From positions 1 to 10,984 of the forward strand of contig QEXZ01000046.1 of NCBI GenBank assembly GCA_003160755.1: 10,984 nt of DNA. The letters run 5' to 3'. Shown here piece after piece: positions 5,840 to 10,984 of the stretch. A model generated the notes under the pieces. It worked only from the letters and a program-made list of their open reading frames with translations. It was not told where the DNA came from and made no database searches. The stretch is from Methanomicrobiales archaeon (lineage in GTDB: Archaea; Halobacteriota; Syntropharchaeia; Alkanophagales; Methanospirareceae). Each line of letters opens with the position of its first letter. Position 1 is the stretch's first letter. The translations under genes and the position numbers were made by a program.

Positions 5840-6237
5840 GATACATAATTGATACAAATATTATCACCGCTATCATGAAGAGCAACAAAAAGGTGAAAAG
5901 GAGAGCTCAGGAAACTATTTTAACGGGAGATGATATTTTTATAAATGGGATTAGTTATTATGAGATTAAACGTGGACTTTTGGCTAAAGATGCCAGAAAA
6001 CAATTACAATTTTTTGATAAACTGTGCAAAGAATACGGTTTAGTATTATTAGATAATCAATCTATTTTTGATAGGGCAGCGGAAATCTACGCAGAATTAC
6101 AGCGGAAAGGGGAACTTATTGGAGACGCGGATATATTGATAGCAGCGATAACAGATACACGAAACTTCACTCTTGTCTCAGATGATGGCGACTTTGATAA
6201 AATCCAGGGGCTACGAGTTGAGAATTGGCTAAGGTAA
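5836..6237 (+). CDS. vapC: VapC-family PIN-domain ribonuclease toxin
   Basis: This is a 133-residue single PIN domain. The start is GTG within a GTGA overlap with the antitoxin stop codon. The acidic residues expected to hold the metal ions are visible: D6 in IIDTN, E43 in SYYEIKRG, D97 and D99 in IGDADILIAA, and D116 (or D117/D119) in VSDDGDF. The C-terminal GLRVENW is typical of VapC proteins close to the bacterial VapC1/FitB type. VapC toxins cut RNA, commonly initiator tRNA or the rRNA sarcin-ricin loop, and are held inactive by their antitoxin. All catalytic residues are present, so the gene looks intact. The actual RNA target cannot be read from the sequence. Confidence 0.92.
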   Translation: MRYIIDTNIITAIMKSNKKVKRRAQETILTGDDIFINGISYYEIKRGLLAKDARKQLQFFDKLCKEYGLVLLDNQSIFDRAAEIYAELQRKGELIGDADILIAAITDTRNFTLVSDDGDFDKIQGLRVENWLR

Positions 6238-6249
6238 ACCGAAATGCAC

Positions 6250-6257
6250 TTTTTTTT
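6250..6257 (+). terminator. T-tract after vapC (archaeal-type terminator)
   Basis: Eight consecutive T residues lie 13 bp after the vapC stop, followed by a further pyrimidine-rich stretch. Archaeal RNA polymerase terminates at non-template T-runs without needing a hairpin. This would separate the toxin-antitoxin transcript from priS. Confidence 0.4.
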
Positions 6258-6277
6258 ATTCTCTTTACAAGAGGGAA

Positions 6278-7459
6278 ATGAACGAAAAAACAAAACTATT
6301 CGTGCGAACAAAATTTGAAGAGTATTACAACCGTGCGAGGATAAGCATACCGAAAGATTTCTGGATGCGCGAATGGGGATTCGTCTTTTTAGACCACTAC
6401 TTCCCGGAGAAGCTCGTGATGAGGCGGCACAAATCCTTTGCCACGGAGAAAGAGTTAGTGAATTACCTCAGAGAGAATGCGCCTGCTCATGCATATCATT
6501 CCGCGGCTATTTACAAATATCCCGCAGCAGATATGGCGAATAAGGGATGGCTTGGCGCCGACCTGATTTTTGACCTTGATGCTGACCATATTGTAAGCGA
6601 AGCAGAGCTCGAGCAGTATTCTTATGAGGATTTGCTGGTGCAAGTGAAAAAAGAAACAGAGAAACTGATTGACTTTATGCTCAACGATTTCGGATTTCAC
6701 GAGAAAGATATAGAACTGGTTTTTTCCGGGTCACGAGGCTATCACATACATATAGGGACAGAAGAGGTGCGAGGGCTGGGAAGCAGAGAAAGAAGGGAGA
6801 TAGTGGATTATGTAATGGGCACCGGGCTCGATATGAACGATTTTAAAGACACGCAAGAGGAGCATAGTGGTAAAATGCGTGGAAGTGGAGACTTGACGTT
6901 GGTACCCGAAGGATGGGGCAAACGGCTACTTAAGGGGTTAATTGATTTACTTCACGAAATAGCGGAAATGGAAGAAGAAAAGGCAATAGAAAAACTGAAA
7001 CAGATAGGGGAGCTAAAAGAGAAAAATGCGAGAAACATAATAAAAATTGCAAAGGATGATACTGTGATGGTGCGAATAGAAAAGGGTCAAATCCCGCGGT
7101 TCGGTAAGCAGATATGGGAAGGAATAACAAAAGCGGTAACGAAAACCGTCCGTGTGAAGTCCGCAGATAGGGTGGATGAACCCGTCACATCAGACATAAA
7201 ACGGCTTATCCGGCTGCCTAATTCGTTACATGGCAAGTCAAGTCTGGAAGTAAAACCGCTAAGAATTGAAACCTTTAAGGCGTTCAATCCGCTGGACGAT
7301 GCAGTCGTATTTGGCGATTCGCCGGTAGAAATAACCGTCAGTCGGAATTCGGCAATAAAGCTGAAAGGCGAAACATATAAGGTAGAACAGGGCGAAGTGG
7401 TTTCGGTGCCCGAGCACGTTGCGGTTTATTTTATGTGCAGAGGCGTTGCGGAGATATAG
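6278..7459 (+). CDS. priS: DNA primase small (catalytic) subunit
   Basis: This 393-residue catalytic subunit of the archaeal/eukaryotic-type primase makes primers together with PriL at the replication fork. The catalytic acidic pair is D99/D101 in DLIFDLDADH. SGSRGYHIHI (150-159) is the nucleotide-binding motif. The third acidic residue is probably D306 in the TSDIKRLIRLP segment, followed by SLHGK (316-320). The zinc-binding Cys/His cluster that follows the DLDADH motif in some archaea is absent here: residues 104-125 contain no Cys. I recall the same in methanogen primases. A charged helical insert lies around 221-258. Length is in the family range (330-400). The ATG follows a purine-rich GAGGGAA directly upstream, an unusually close spacing. 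PriL is not in the window. Confidence 0.95.
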   Translation: MNEKTKLFVRTKFEEYYNRARISIPKDFWMREWGFVFLDHYFPEKLVMRRHKSFATEKELVNYLRENAPAHAYHSAAIYKYPAADMANKGWLGADLIFDLDADHIVSEAELEQYSYEDLLVQVKKETEKLIDFMLNDFGFHEKDIELVFSGSRGYHIHIGTEEVRGLGSRERREIVDYVMGTGLDMNDFKDTQEEHSGKMRGSGDLTLVPEGWGKRLLKGLIDLLHEIAEMEEEKAIEKLKQIGELKEKNARNIIKIAKDDTVMVRIEKGQIPRFGKQIWEGITKAVTKTVRVKSADRVDEPVTSDIKRLIRLPNSLHGKSSLEVKPLRIETFKAFNPLDDAVVFGDSPVEITVSRNSAIKLKGETYKVEQGEVVSVPEHVAVYFMCRGVAEI

Positions 7460-7460
7460 T

Positions 7461-7508
7461 TGGCGGGTTAGCGGTTTGGCGGCTTGGCGGTTTAGCGGTT
7501 TAGCGGGT
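7461..7508. repeat. Six tandem 8-bp units directly after priS
   Basis: The units read TGGCGGGT, TAGCGGTT, TGGCGGCT, TGGCGGTT, TAGCGGTT and TAGCGGGT, starting two bases after the priS stop codon. On the other strand they read as AACCGCTA-type units, the same as the three-unit block at 2231-2254. This is a direct tandem repeat without spacers, so it is not a CRISPR array. Confidence 0.85.
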
Positions 7509-7577
7509 TGGAGCAGCTACTAAGGGAGGACAACTAACGCTACTCGAGGGAAAAGTTCGCTGCGGACGTGCTCAGCG
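7461..7577. repeat. Intergenic repeat element, copy B (opposite orientation to copy A)
   Basis: The reverse complement of 7509-7550 aligns without gaps to 2192-2230 (shared GTTAGTTG core, about two thirds identical). With a small gap, the match appears to extend to a shared CGCTGAG at 7571-7577 (reverse complement) and 2160-2166. Together with the 8-bp units this shows homologous elements in two unrelated spacers. The end beyond 7577 differs from copy A, so the element borders are not certain. Confidence 0.5.
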
Positions 7578-7602
7578 ATTAATGCGGACAAAACAAACGG
7601 CA

Positions 7603-7628
7603 AAAATTTGTGTAATCTGTGGTTAAAA
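7603..7628. repeat. Dispersed intergenic motif (TGTGTAATCTGTGGTTAA), copy 2
   Basis: This is a near-identical partner of the motif at 4437-4464 and lies in the priS-pdxS spacer next to repeat element copy B. It is non-coding. Confidence 0.5.
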
Positions 7629-7635
7629 CAGAGAA

Positions 7636-7652
7636 GGTTTATTTTAAATAAC
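7636..7652 (+). promoter_or_regulatory. TATA-like box and promoter of pdxS
   Basis: TTTATTTTAAATAAC is centred about 60 bp before the pdxS ATG, predicting a start near 7672 and a leader of about 30 nt. That leader contains the Shine-Dalgarno-like AGGGGGA at 7694-7700, 4 nt before the ATG. Confidence 0.5.
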
Positions 7653-7704
7653 CCTATTAGATAAATTATCATAACTTGCGCAATCTTGAGGATAGGGGGA
7701 AAAG

Positions 7705-8604
7705 ATGGAGATAAAAATTGAAAACTTCAGACATGGAACAGAGCTTTTGAAACGCGGGTTCGCTTCCTTGCAAAAAGGGGGCGTGATTATGGACGTGACG
7801 AGTGTAGAACAAGCGCAAATAGCAGAGGATGCGGGTGCCATTGCCGTTATGGCGCTGCATGCCGTTCCTGCGGACATCAGAAAAGCCGGTGGCGTGGCAC
7901 GAATGGCCGACCCTGCAGTAGTCTCGAAAATCATTGATGCGGTTACGATACCGGTAATGGCGAAATGCCGCATCGGGCATTTTGTGGAGGCGAAGATACT
8001 GGAATCGCTGGGCGTTGACATGGTGGATGAATCGGAGGTTCTAACACCGGTAGACACGCATCACGTGGATAAAAGAGAATTTACCGTGCCTTTTGTCTGC
8101 GGTGCTCGCGAGTTAGGCGAGGCGTTGAGAAGGATAGAAGAAGGCGCGGCGATGATAAGGACAAAAGGAGAAGCGGGAACGGGAGACGTGAAGGAAGCGG
8201 TTCGCCACATGAAACTGATTATGGGTGAGATAAGGGCGCTAAAAGGAAAGAACGAGGAAGAGCTGCGGGACGTTGCAAAAGAGCTGAAAGTACCTTTTGA
8301 ATTGGTGCAGGAGACTGCGGATTTGCAGCGATTGCCGGTAGTGAATTTCGCAGCCGGCGGCGTAGCCACTCCTGCAGATGCGGCACTCATGATGCAGCTC
8401 GGGGCAGACGGGGTCTTCGTGGGTTCCGGGGTATTCAAGTCGGAAACGCCAGATAAGATGGCTGCTGCAATTGTGGAAGCAGTGAACAACTTTGATGATG
8501 CAAAGAAACTTGCGGAGATTTCTAAAGGGTTGGGAATACCGATGAAAGGAATTGAAGTAAGTGCTTTGAGAGAGGAGGAGCTGTTGCAGGTGAGAGGGTG
8601 GTAA
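7705..8604 (+). CDS. pdxS: Pyridoxal 5'-phosphate synthase, PdxS subunit
   Basis: This 299-residue TIM-barrel lyase builds pyridoxal phosphate from ribose 5-phosphate, glyceraldehyde 3-phosphate and ammonia. The ammonia comes from the glutaminase PdxT, which is not in this window. Landmarks are the substrate-binding D30 in GGVIMDV, the first Schiff-base lysine K86 in VMAKCRIGH (84-92), the swinging second lysine K154 in [12 protein letters not shown] (151-162), and the C-terminal phosphate-binding loops [28 protein letters not shown] (215-242). In the usual MALERVPADIR segment the middle reads LHAVP here (51-55), a variation of the family. Length is typical (290-300). The start is the ATG after AGGGGGA. 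The gene appears to be monocistronic. A hairpin follows its stop codon. Confidence 0.97.
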   Translation: MEIKIENFRHGTELLKRGFASLQKGGVIMDVTSVEQAQIAEDAGAIAVMALHAVPADIRKAGGVARMADPAVVSKIIDAVTIPVMAKCRIGHFVEAKILESLGVDMVDESEVLTPVDTHHVDKREFTVPFVCGARELGEALRRIEEGAAMIRTKGEAGTGDVKEAVRHMKLIMGEIRALKGKNEEELRDVAKELKVPFELVQETADLQRLPVVNFAAGGVATPADAALMMQLGADGVFVGSGVFKSETPDKMAAAIVEAVNNFDDAKKLAEISKGLGIPMKGIEVSALREEELLQVRGW

Positions 8605-8640
8605 GTGTATTGGTAATATGTGCTCAAAAAACTGAACAAT

Positions 8641-8657
8641 CGTGGGCTCTGCCCATG
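8641..8657 (+). terminator. Hairpin downstream of pdxS
   Basis: CGTGGGC pairs with GCCCATG across a 3-nt loop, with one G-T wobble, beginning 37 nt after the pdxS stop. No T-run follows, so it may stabilise the 3' end of the message and need not terminate transcription. Confidence 0.35.
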
Positions 8658-8933
8658 TCCCCGCAAAGCTTGGAAGGGTTTAACAGACAATTAAAAATAA
8701 GGTGCAGAAAACATCGAAAAGCGTATATACCTATATTTAAGAGTTTATATGCTCCGTCTACTCTATATTTAACAAAAAGGCTTCAGACGGTGCTTAGAAA
8801 GCATTAATAGCTCATCATTGCTCTTAAATTTGTGTAGTCACTAACGGTTAATTTGATTAAAGGGGAGCTTTAACCTAAAAACGTTCGCTATGGCGTTATT
8901 AGAACAATCAAAAATGAAAAATATGGGTGTGTC

Positions 8934-8942
8934 ATTTAAATA
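8934..8942 (+). promoter_or_regulatory. TATA-like box upstream of the hairpin cluster
   Basis: ATTTAAATA is centred about 25 bp before the first arm of the hairpin cluster at 8963. If used, transcription would begin almost exactly at the cluster. In such AT-rich DNA a chance match is quite possible. Confidence 0.3.
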
Positions 8943-8962
8943 GTCTGAAACATAGGTATATA

Positions 8963-9047
8963 CTATGACATATATGTGTAATTAAGTCATAGGCTTGTGC
9001 TCAGGGACAGGCCACGTACATAAGTACGGGATATGTGACTTCGTATC
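8963..9047 (+). ncRNA. Candidate structured RNA or leader: four adjoining hairpins
   Basis: Four inverted repeats lie end to end. CTATGAC (8963-8969) pairs with GTCATAG (8986-8992). GGCTTGT (8992-8998) pairs with ACAGGCC (9007-9013), one G-T pair. CGTAC (9015-9019) pairs perfectly with GTACG (9024-9028). GATATG (9030-9035) pairs with CGTATC (9042-9047), one G-T pair. The first spacer also contains the palindrome ACATATATGT (8968-8977). Gaps between stems are 0-1 nt. An A-rich run follows, and then the promoter of the TIGR04255 operon, so the cluster may be a separate small RNA, the leader of a longer transcript, or a DNA-level binding site. I do not recognise an RNA family, and the call rests on stem geometry only. 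Confidence 0.3.
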
Positions 9048-9068
9048 AAAAAAAAACAAAAAATAGAA

Positions 9069-9090
9069 AAATGTATAAATGTATAAATTA
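9069..9090 (+). promoter_or_regulatory. TATA-like direct repeats of the accessory operon
   Basis: TGTATAAA occurs twice in tandem (ATGTATAAATGTATAAATT). The centre lies roughly 40 bp before the ATG at 9121, so transcription would start near 9105-9110 with a leader just long enough for the AGGTGG ribosome binding site (9110-9115). This makes the operon independent of the upstream hairpin cluster. Confidence 0.5.
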
Positions 9091-9120
9091 CATTAGATGG
9101 CAGATGCTTAGGTGGGACAT

Positions 9121-9882
9121 ATGAAAAATAAAAGATACAAAAAAAATTTCTTATCGAATGTAGTTTTTAAACTTGATTTTCCCACTCTATCAGATTACGG
9201 TCCTGAGAAGACAGGAGAGTTTCAAAAACGGGTAAAAAAAGATTTCCAAATATTAGAAGAACAAAAAGTGATAAAAATTGAACATAAATTTAAAGAGGCA
9301 AAAGAGATTGAAGCTAAAACTACAGAAATACCAAAATGGGCGTTTTTTAATAAAACAAAAACAAGAATTATTTCATTTGAATTTGACAATATTATTGTGG
9401 AGTTTAAAGAATATACTCATTTTGAAGATTTTTTAAAAATAATAGATATGGTTACAAAGAGTTTATTTGAGTTATTTCCTTCAATTGTCTCAACTAGATT
9501 GGGGTTAAGGTACATAAATCAAATTAATCTGGAAGAGAAACATCCATTTGAATGGGATAACTTATTGAATAAGTCATTGTTAGATTCGATGAATTTTATC
9601 TCTGACAAAGAAGATATGTCGCGATACATTACTTTAATTGAATTAAACAAAGAAGATTATAGGTTACGATTCCAGTATGGTATTGCCAATAGTTTGTATC
9701 CTAGCCCCATTATAAGAAAAGAGTTCGTTCTTGATTACGATTGTTTCACATTTGAAAGTTTAGAGAAAACGGAAGAAATTTTGGGTAAAGTTAAAGAATT
9801 TAATGAAGTTATATCAAATATGTTTGAAAAAAGTATTGAAGATGGTCTAAGAAAAATTATGGGAGCGGCCGAAGATGGATAA
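9121..9882 (+). CDS. TIGR04255-family protein
   Basis: This 253-residue soluble protein resembles the sporadically distributed TIGR04255 family, a group of about 250-270 residues of unknown function found patchily in bacteria and archaea. The supporting pattern is a short N-terminal strand region, an F-rich middle (PKWAFFNK, about 71-78), the family-like RLGLRYINQI (126-135), and a C-terminal section with FVLDYDCF (202-209) followed by a long helix ending FEKSIEDGLRKIMG (235-248). No signal peptide, membrane segment or known catalytic motif is seen. The ATG at 9121 is preferred because AGGTGG precedes it by 5 nt. An in-frame GTG at 9112 overlaps that site. The gene overlaps the next ORF by 8 bp and is much more AT-rich than pdxS, which suggests transfer. 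The assignment comes from remembered family features, without a profile search. Confidence 0.7.
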   Translation: MKNKRYKKNFLSNVVFKLDFPTLSDYGPEKTGEFQKRVKKDFQILEEQKVIKIEHKFKEAKEIEAKTTEIPKWAFFNKTKTRIISFEFDNIIVEFKEYTHFEDFLKIIDMVTKSLFELFPSIVSTRLGLRYINQINLEEKHPFEWDNLLNKSLLDSMNFISDKEDMSRYITLIELNKEDYRLRFQYGIANSLYPSPIIRKEFVLDYDCFTFESLEKTEEILGKVKEFNEVISNMFEKSIEDGLRKIMGAAEDG

Positions 9883-10036
9883 ATTTATTGAGTTATACGG
9901 AGAAGAAGAATGTGAGGAAACTTCAACTATTTCCATAAAAGAAGCAAAAGAGAAAGAGGAGATTTTCGATCTTGAGAAATACCCAATGATGGAAATGAAA
10001 GTAAAGAAAACCCGTTATAAGATAGTGCTTGATTAA
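9875..10036 (+). CDS. Small acidic protein between the TIGR04255 gene and its partner
   Basis: This 53-residue ORF starts at an ATG inside the end of the TIGR04255 gene (8-bp overlap) and stops 2 bp before the next start codon. A purine-rich GGGAG sequence lies about 9 nt upstream of its ATG. The product begins MDKFIELYGEEECEET, is strongly charged, has a central predicted helix (KEAKEKEE) and ends in a basic then hydrophobic tail (KKTRYKIVLD). I recognise no family. The tight coupling to both neighbours is the main evidence that it is real. An accessory subunit or antitoxin-like partner would fit the size, but nothing in the sequence proves either. Confidence 0.6.
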   Translation: MDKFIELYGEEECEETSTISIKEAKEKEEIFDLEKYPMMEMKVKKTRYKIVLD

Positions 10037-10038
10037 AA

Positions 10039-10596
10039 ATGTACGAGAGAGACACTAAAAAATACAATATATCCCAAGGAGATATTTACCAAAACTTTGG
10101 TTATGTTAGATGGGCAGAACTCATAGAGGAAAACATAGAGATTGACGAAATCGAAATACCCTTTTTTGTTGTTCTAACACAAAGTTGTGATTTAGAGTGG
10201 GATTTTGAGGATAGAAACAAATCTGAAAAAGAAAAGAGAGATAAATATATACAATCAATTCTTGTATGCCCTGCTTACATCGCAGATTTAGTAAAGAGCG
10301 GAAAACACTTAGAGGGCCTTGGCTTAATTATGGAAAATTATAATAGTAAAAGATGGGATATTATAAAGAAGAACAATAATGAAAGATATCACTTTTTAGA
10401 AAAAAATGAAGAACTTGGTCTTCCTGATTTGGTTATTGATTTTAAACAGTATTATACTATACCAACCCATATACTTTATAAGCTTTATAAAGACCATTTT
10501 GTGGGTTCCTTAAAACCACTATTTAGAGAAAGTTTATCCCATAGATTTGCATTCTATTTGAGCAGAATAGGGTTGCCAAATATTGAGAGGGATTAA
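10039..10596 (+). CDS. Uncharacterised protein with QGDI, LTQSCDLE and C-terminal RF..Y..R.GLP motifs
   Basis: This 185-residue soluble protein starts 2 bp after the small ORF. Likely conserved points are SQGDIY (12-17), a hydrophobic strand leading into VVLTQSCDLE (44-53), ILVCPAY (74-80), RYHFL (116-120), LVIDF (131-135), and the end LFRESLSHRFAFYLSRIGLP (161-180). I recall a widespread, unnamed family ending in this R..L..RF..Y..R.GLP pattern, often near genes of unknown accessory function. I cannot give it a name or reaction. The conserved-looking Cys-Asp in TQSCDL and the Asp in VIDF could be functional but are not a known active site. There is no Shine-Dalgarno sequence, so translational coupling to the 53-residue ORF is likely. 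AT content matches its two upstream partners. It ends 74 bp before a convergent epimerase gene. Confidence 0.7.
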   Translation: MYERDTKKYNISQGDIYQNFGYVRWAELIEENIEIDEIEIPFFVVLTQSCDLEWDFEDRNKSEKEKRDKYIQSILVCPAYIADLVKSGKHLEGLGLIMENYNSKRWDIIKKNNNERYHFLEKNEELGLPDLVIDFKQYYTIPTHILYKLYKDHFVGSLKPLFRESLSHRFAFYLSRIGLPNIERD

Positions 10597-10670
10597 GCGA
10601 CAAAGAGGATGCTCCGCTATTCATTGCTGAGTGGCGTGCTCGTGACTAAAGCCATAAACCATGCGGGATT

Positions 10671-10984
10671 TTACGCCTCCACCAAATCCCCTACCGCCTT
10701 CCTCACCGCCTCTTCCGAATTATACCTCTGTTTCCAGCCCAGTGCATTCAATTTCGAAGCGTCAAGCAGCATAATGGGCACGTCACCTTTCCAGCCTCTT
10801 TTACCACCCGTGAATTTGAACTTCGGTTTTGGAGATACCTGCATCTCCTCACACACTATCTCTGCAATTCGTTTCACCGTTGTCATGTCATCAGTGCCTA
10901 TATTGAAAATATTCACTCTATTTTTGGCTGCGGGATAACCCTCTACTCCTGCCTCTGCATTTGCTTGTAAACCCGCCTCCATCG
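10671..10984 (-). CDS. NAD-dependent nucleotide-sugar epimerase/dehydratase, C-terminal part (partial)
   Basis: The frame is open to the window edge, so only the last 104 or so residues are present. The pattern NIFNIGTDDMTTVKRIAEIV, then FTGGKRGWKGDVPIMLLDASKLNALGWKQRYNSEEAVRKAV (each split here only by a short stretch) is the C-terminal substrate-binding region of extended short-chain dehydrogenases such as UDP-glucose 4-epimerase and related archaeal nucleotide-sugar epimerases. The Rossmann NAD site and the YxxxK catalytic pair are outside the window, so the sugar specificity cannot be told. Such enzymes supply sugars for surface glycans and protein glycosylation. The gene is convergent with the accessory operon. 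It has a more GC-rich composition, like the core genes, so it probably marks the far border of the AT-rich block. Confidence 0.88.
   Translation of the reverse strand, partial: MEAGLQANAEAGVEGYPAAKNRVNIFNIGTDDMTTVKRIAEIVCEEMQVSPKPKFKFTGGKRGWKGDVPIMLLDASKLNALGWKQRYNSEEAVRKAVGDLVEA

Larger units (their letters stand above)
8605..9120. other. 516-bp spacer without a convincing gene, rich in inverted repeats
   Basis: No frame here looks like a real protein. It contains, in order: the hairpin after pdxS (8641-8657); a 10-bp direct repeat, CTATATTTAA (8731-8740 and 8763-8772); an interrupted inverted repeat, GCTCCGTCT (8751-8759) with AGACGGTGC (8785-8793), one mismatched pair; a small hairpin, TGCTT/AAGCA (8791-8803); a weak copy of the dispersed TGTGTA motif (8826-8850); GGTTAA/TTAACC (8846-8875) enclosing TTAAAG/CTTTAA (8857-8873); and then the end-to-end hairpin cluster listed separately. 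From about 8700 onward the DNA is AT-rich like the following operon and unlike pdxS, so the border of the accessory block probably lies near here. Confidence 0.6.

Noticed and set aside
7461..7508. Repeat block as a possible CRISPR array
   Set aside because: Units are 8 bp, directly adjacent and degenerate, with no unique spacers and no cas genes nearby.
8598..8807. 69-codon open frame overlapping the end of pdxS
   Set aside because: It has no ribosome binding site, starts inside pdxS, its product resembles no family, and it crosses several hairpin arms. Chance opening is likelier.
8951..8967. CATAG / CTATG inverted repeat around the palindrome GTATATAC
   Set aside because: The arms are only 5 bp in very AT-rich DNA and compete with the longer CTATGAC/GTCATAG stem. 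It is too weak to list separately.
8605..9120. tRNA or known small RNA gene in the long spacer
   Set aside because: There is no T-loop GTTCRA-type sequence, no 7-bp acceptor stem enclosing the hairpins, and no clear C/D box pair. Only an unclassified structured candidate remains.
10609..10938. 109-codon plus-strand frame near the right end
   Set aside because: It lies antisense to the epimerase C-terminus, whose family motifs are clear, and has no protein-like features of its own.

Overview
The window reads as chromosomal DNA of a euryarchaeon. The firm archaeal markers are the small subunit of the archaeal/eukaryotic-type DNA primase (PriS), the tRNA guanine-10 dimethyltransferase Trm-G10 (THUMP plus methyltransferase), an archaeal-type adenylate kinase (AdkA), and TATA-like boxes at archaeal spacing before most transcription units. 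A methanogen or methane/alkane-oxidising relative (Methanomicrobia, ANME-1 or Syntrophoarchaeum-like) is my best guess. That guess rests on memory of protein flavour, not on a search.

Layout. 1-312 is the 3' end of argJ (arginine synthesis). It runs convergently, with a 20-bp overlap, into a fumarase beta subunit on the minus strand (293-931). From a shared AT-rich promoter, trm-G10 runs the other way (994-2112). A repeat-bearing spacer (2113-2331) precedes a small conserved archaeal protein (2332-2634) and a membrane protein with an external domain and a cytoplasmic winged helix (2664-3731). adkA follows (3780-4385), then hisG on the minus strand (4484-5359). A divergent promoter with a candidate operator separates hisG from a type II toxin-antitoxin pair with a PIN/VapC toxin (5477-6237). 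priS (6278-7459), a second repeat-bearing spacer (7460-7704) and pdxS (7705-8604) complete the core part.

From 8605 the character changes. About 500 bp without a convincing gene holds several inverted repeats, including four that are nearly end to end (8963-9047). After it comes a visibly AT-rich, tightly packed operon: a TIGR04255-family protein (9121-9882), a 53-residue ORF overlapping it by 8 bp (9875-10036) and a 185-residue uncharacterised protein (10039-10596). This block looks like an accessory, possibly transferred, island and is the best candidate for an undescribed system. The window closes with the C-terminal part of a nucleotide-sugar epimerase on the minus strand (10671-10984).

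Most housekeeping genes here serve unrelated pathways (arginine, histidine, pyridoxal phosphate, fumarate, tRNA modification, replication priming) and are mostly separate transcription units. The spacers at 2146-2282 and 7461-7577 carry related copies, in opposite orientation, of one intergenic element containing 8-bp tandem units. A second dispersed motif recurs at 4437-4464 and 7603-7628.
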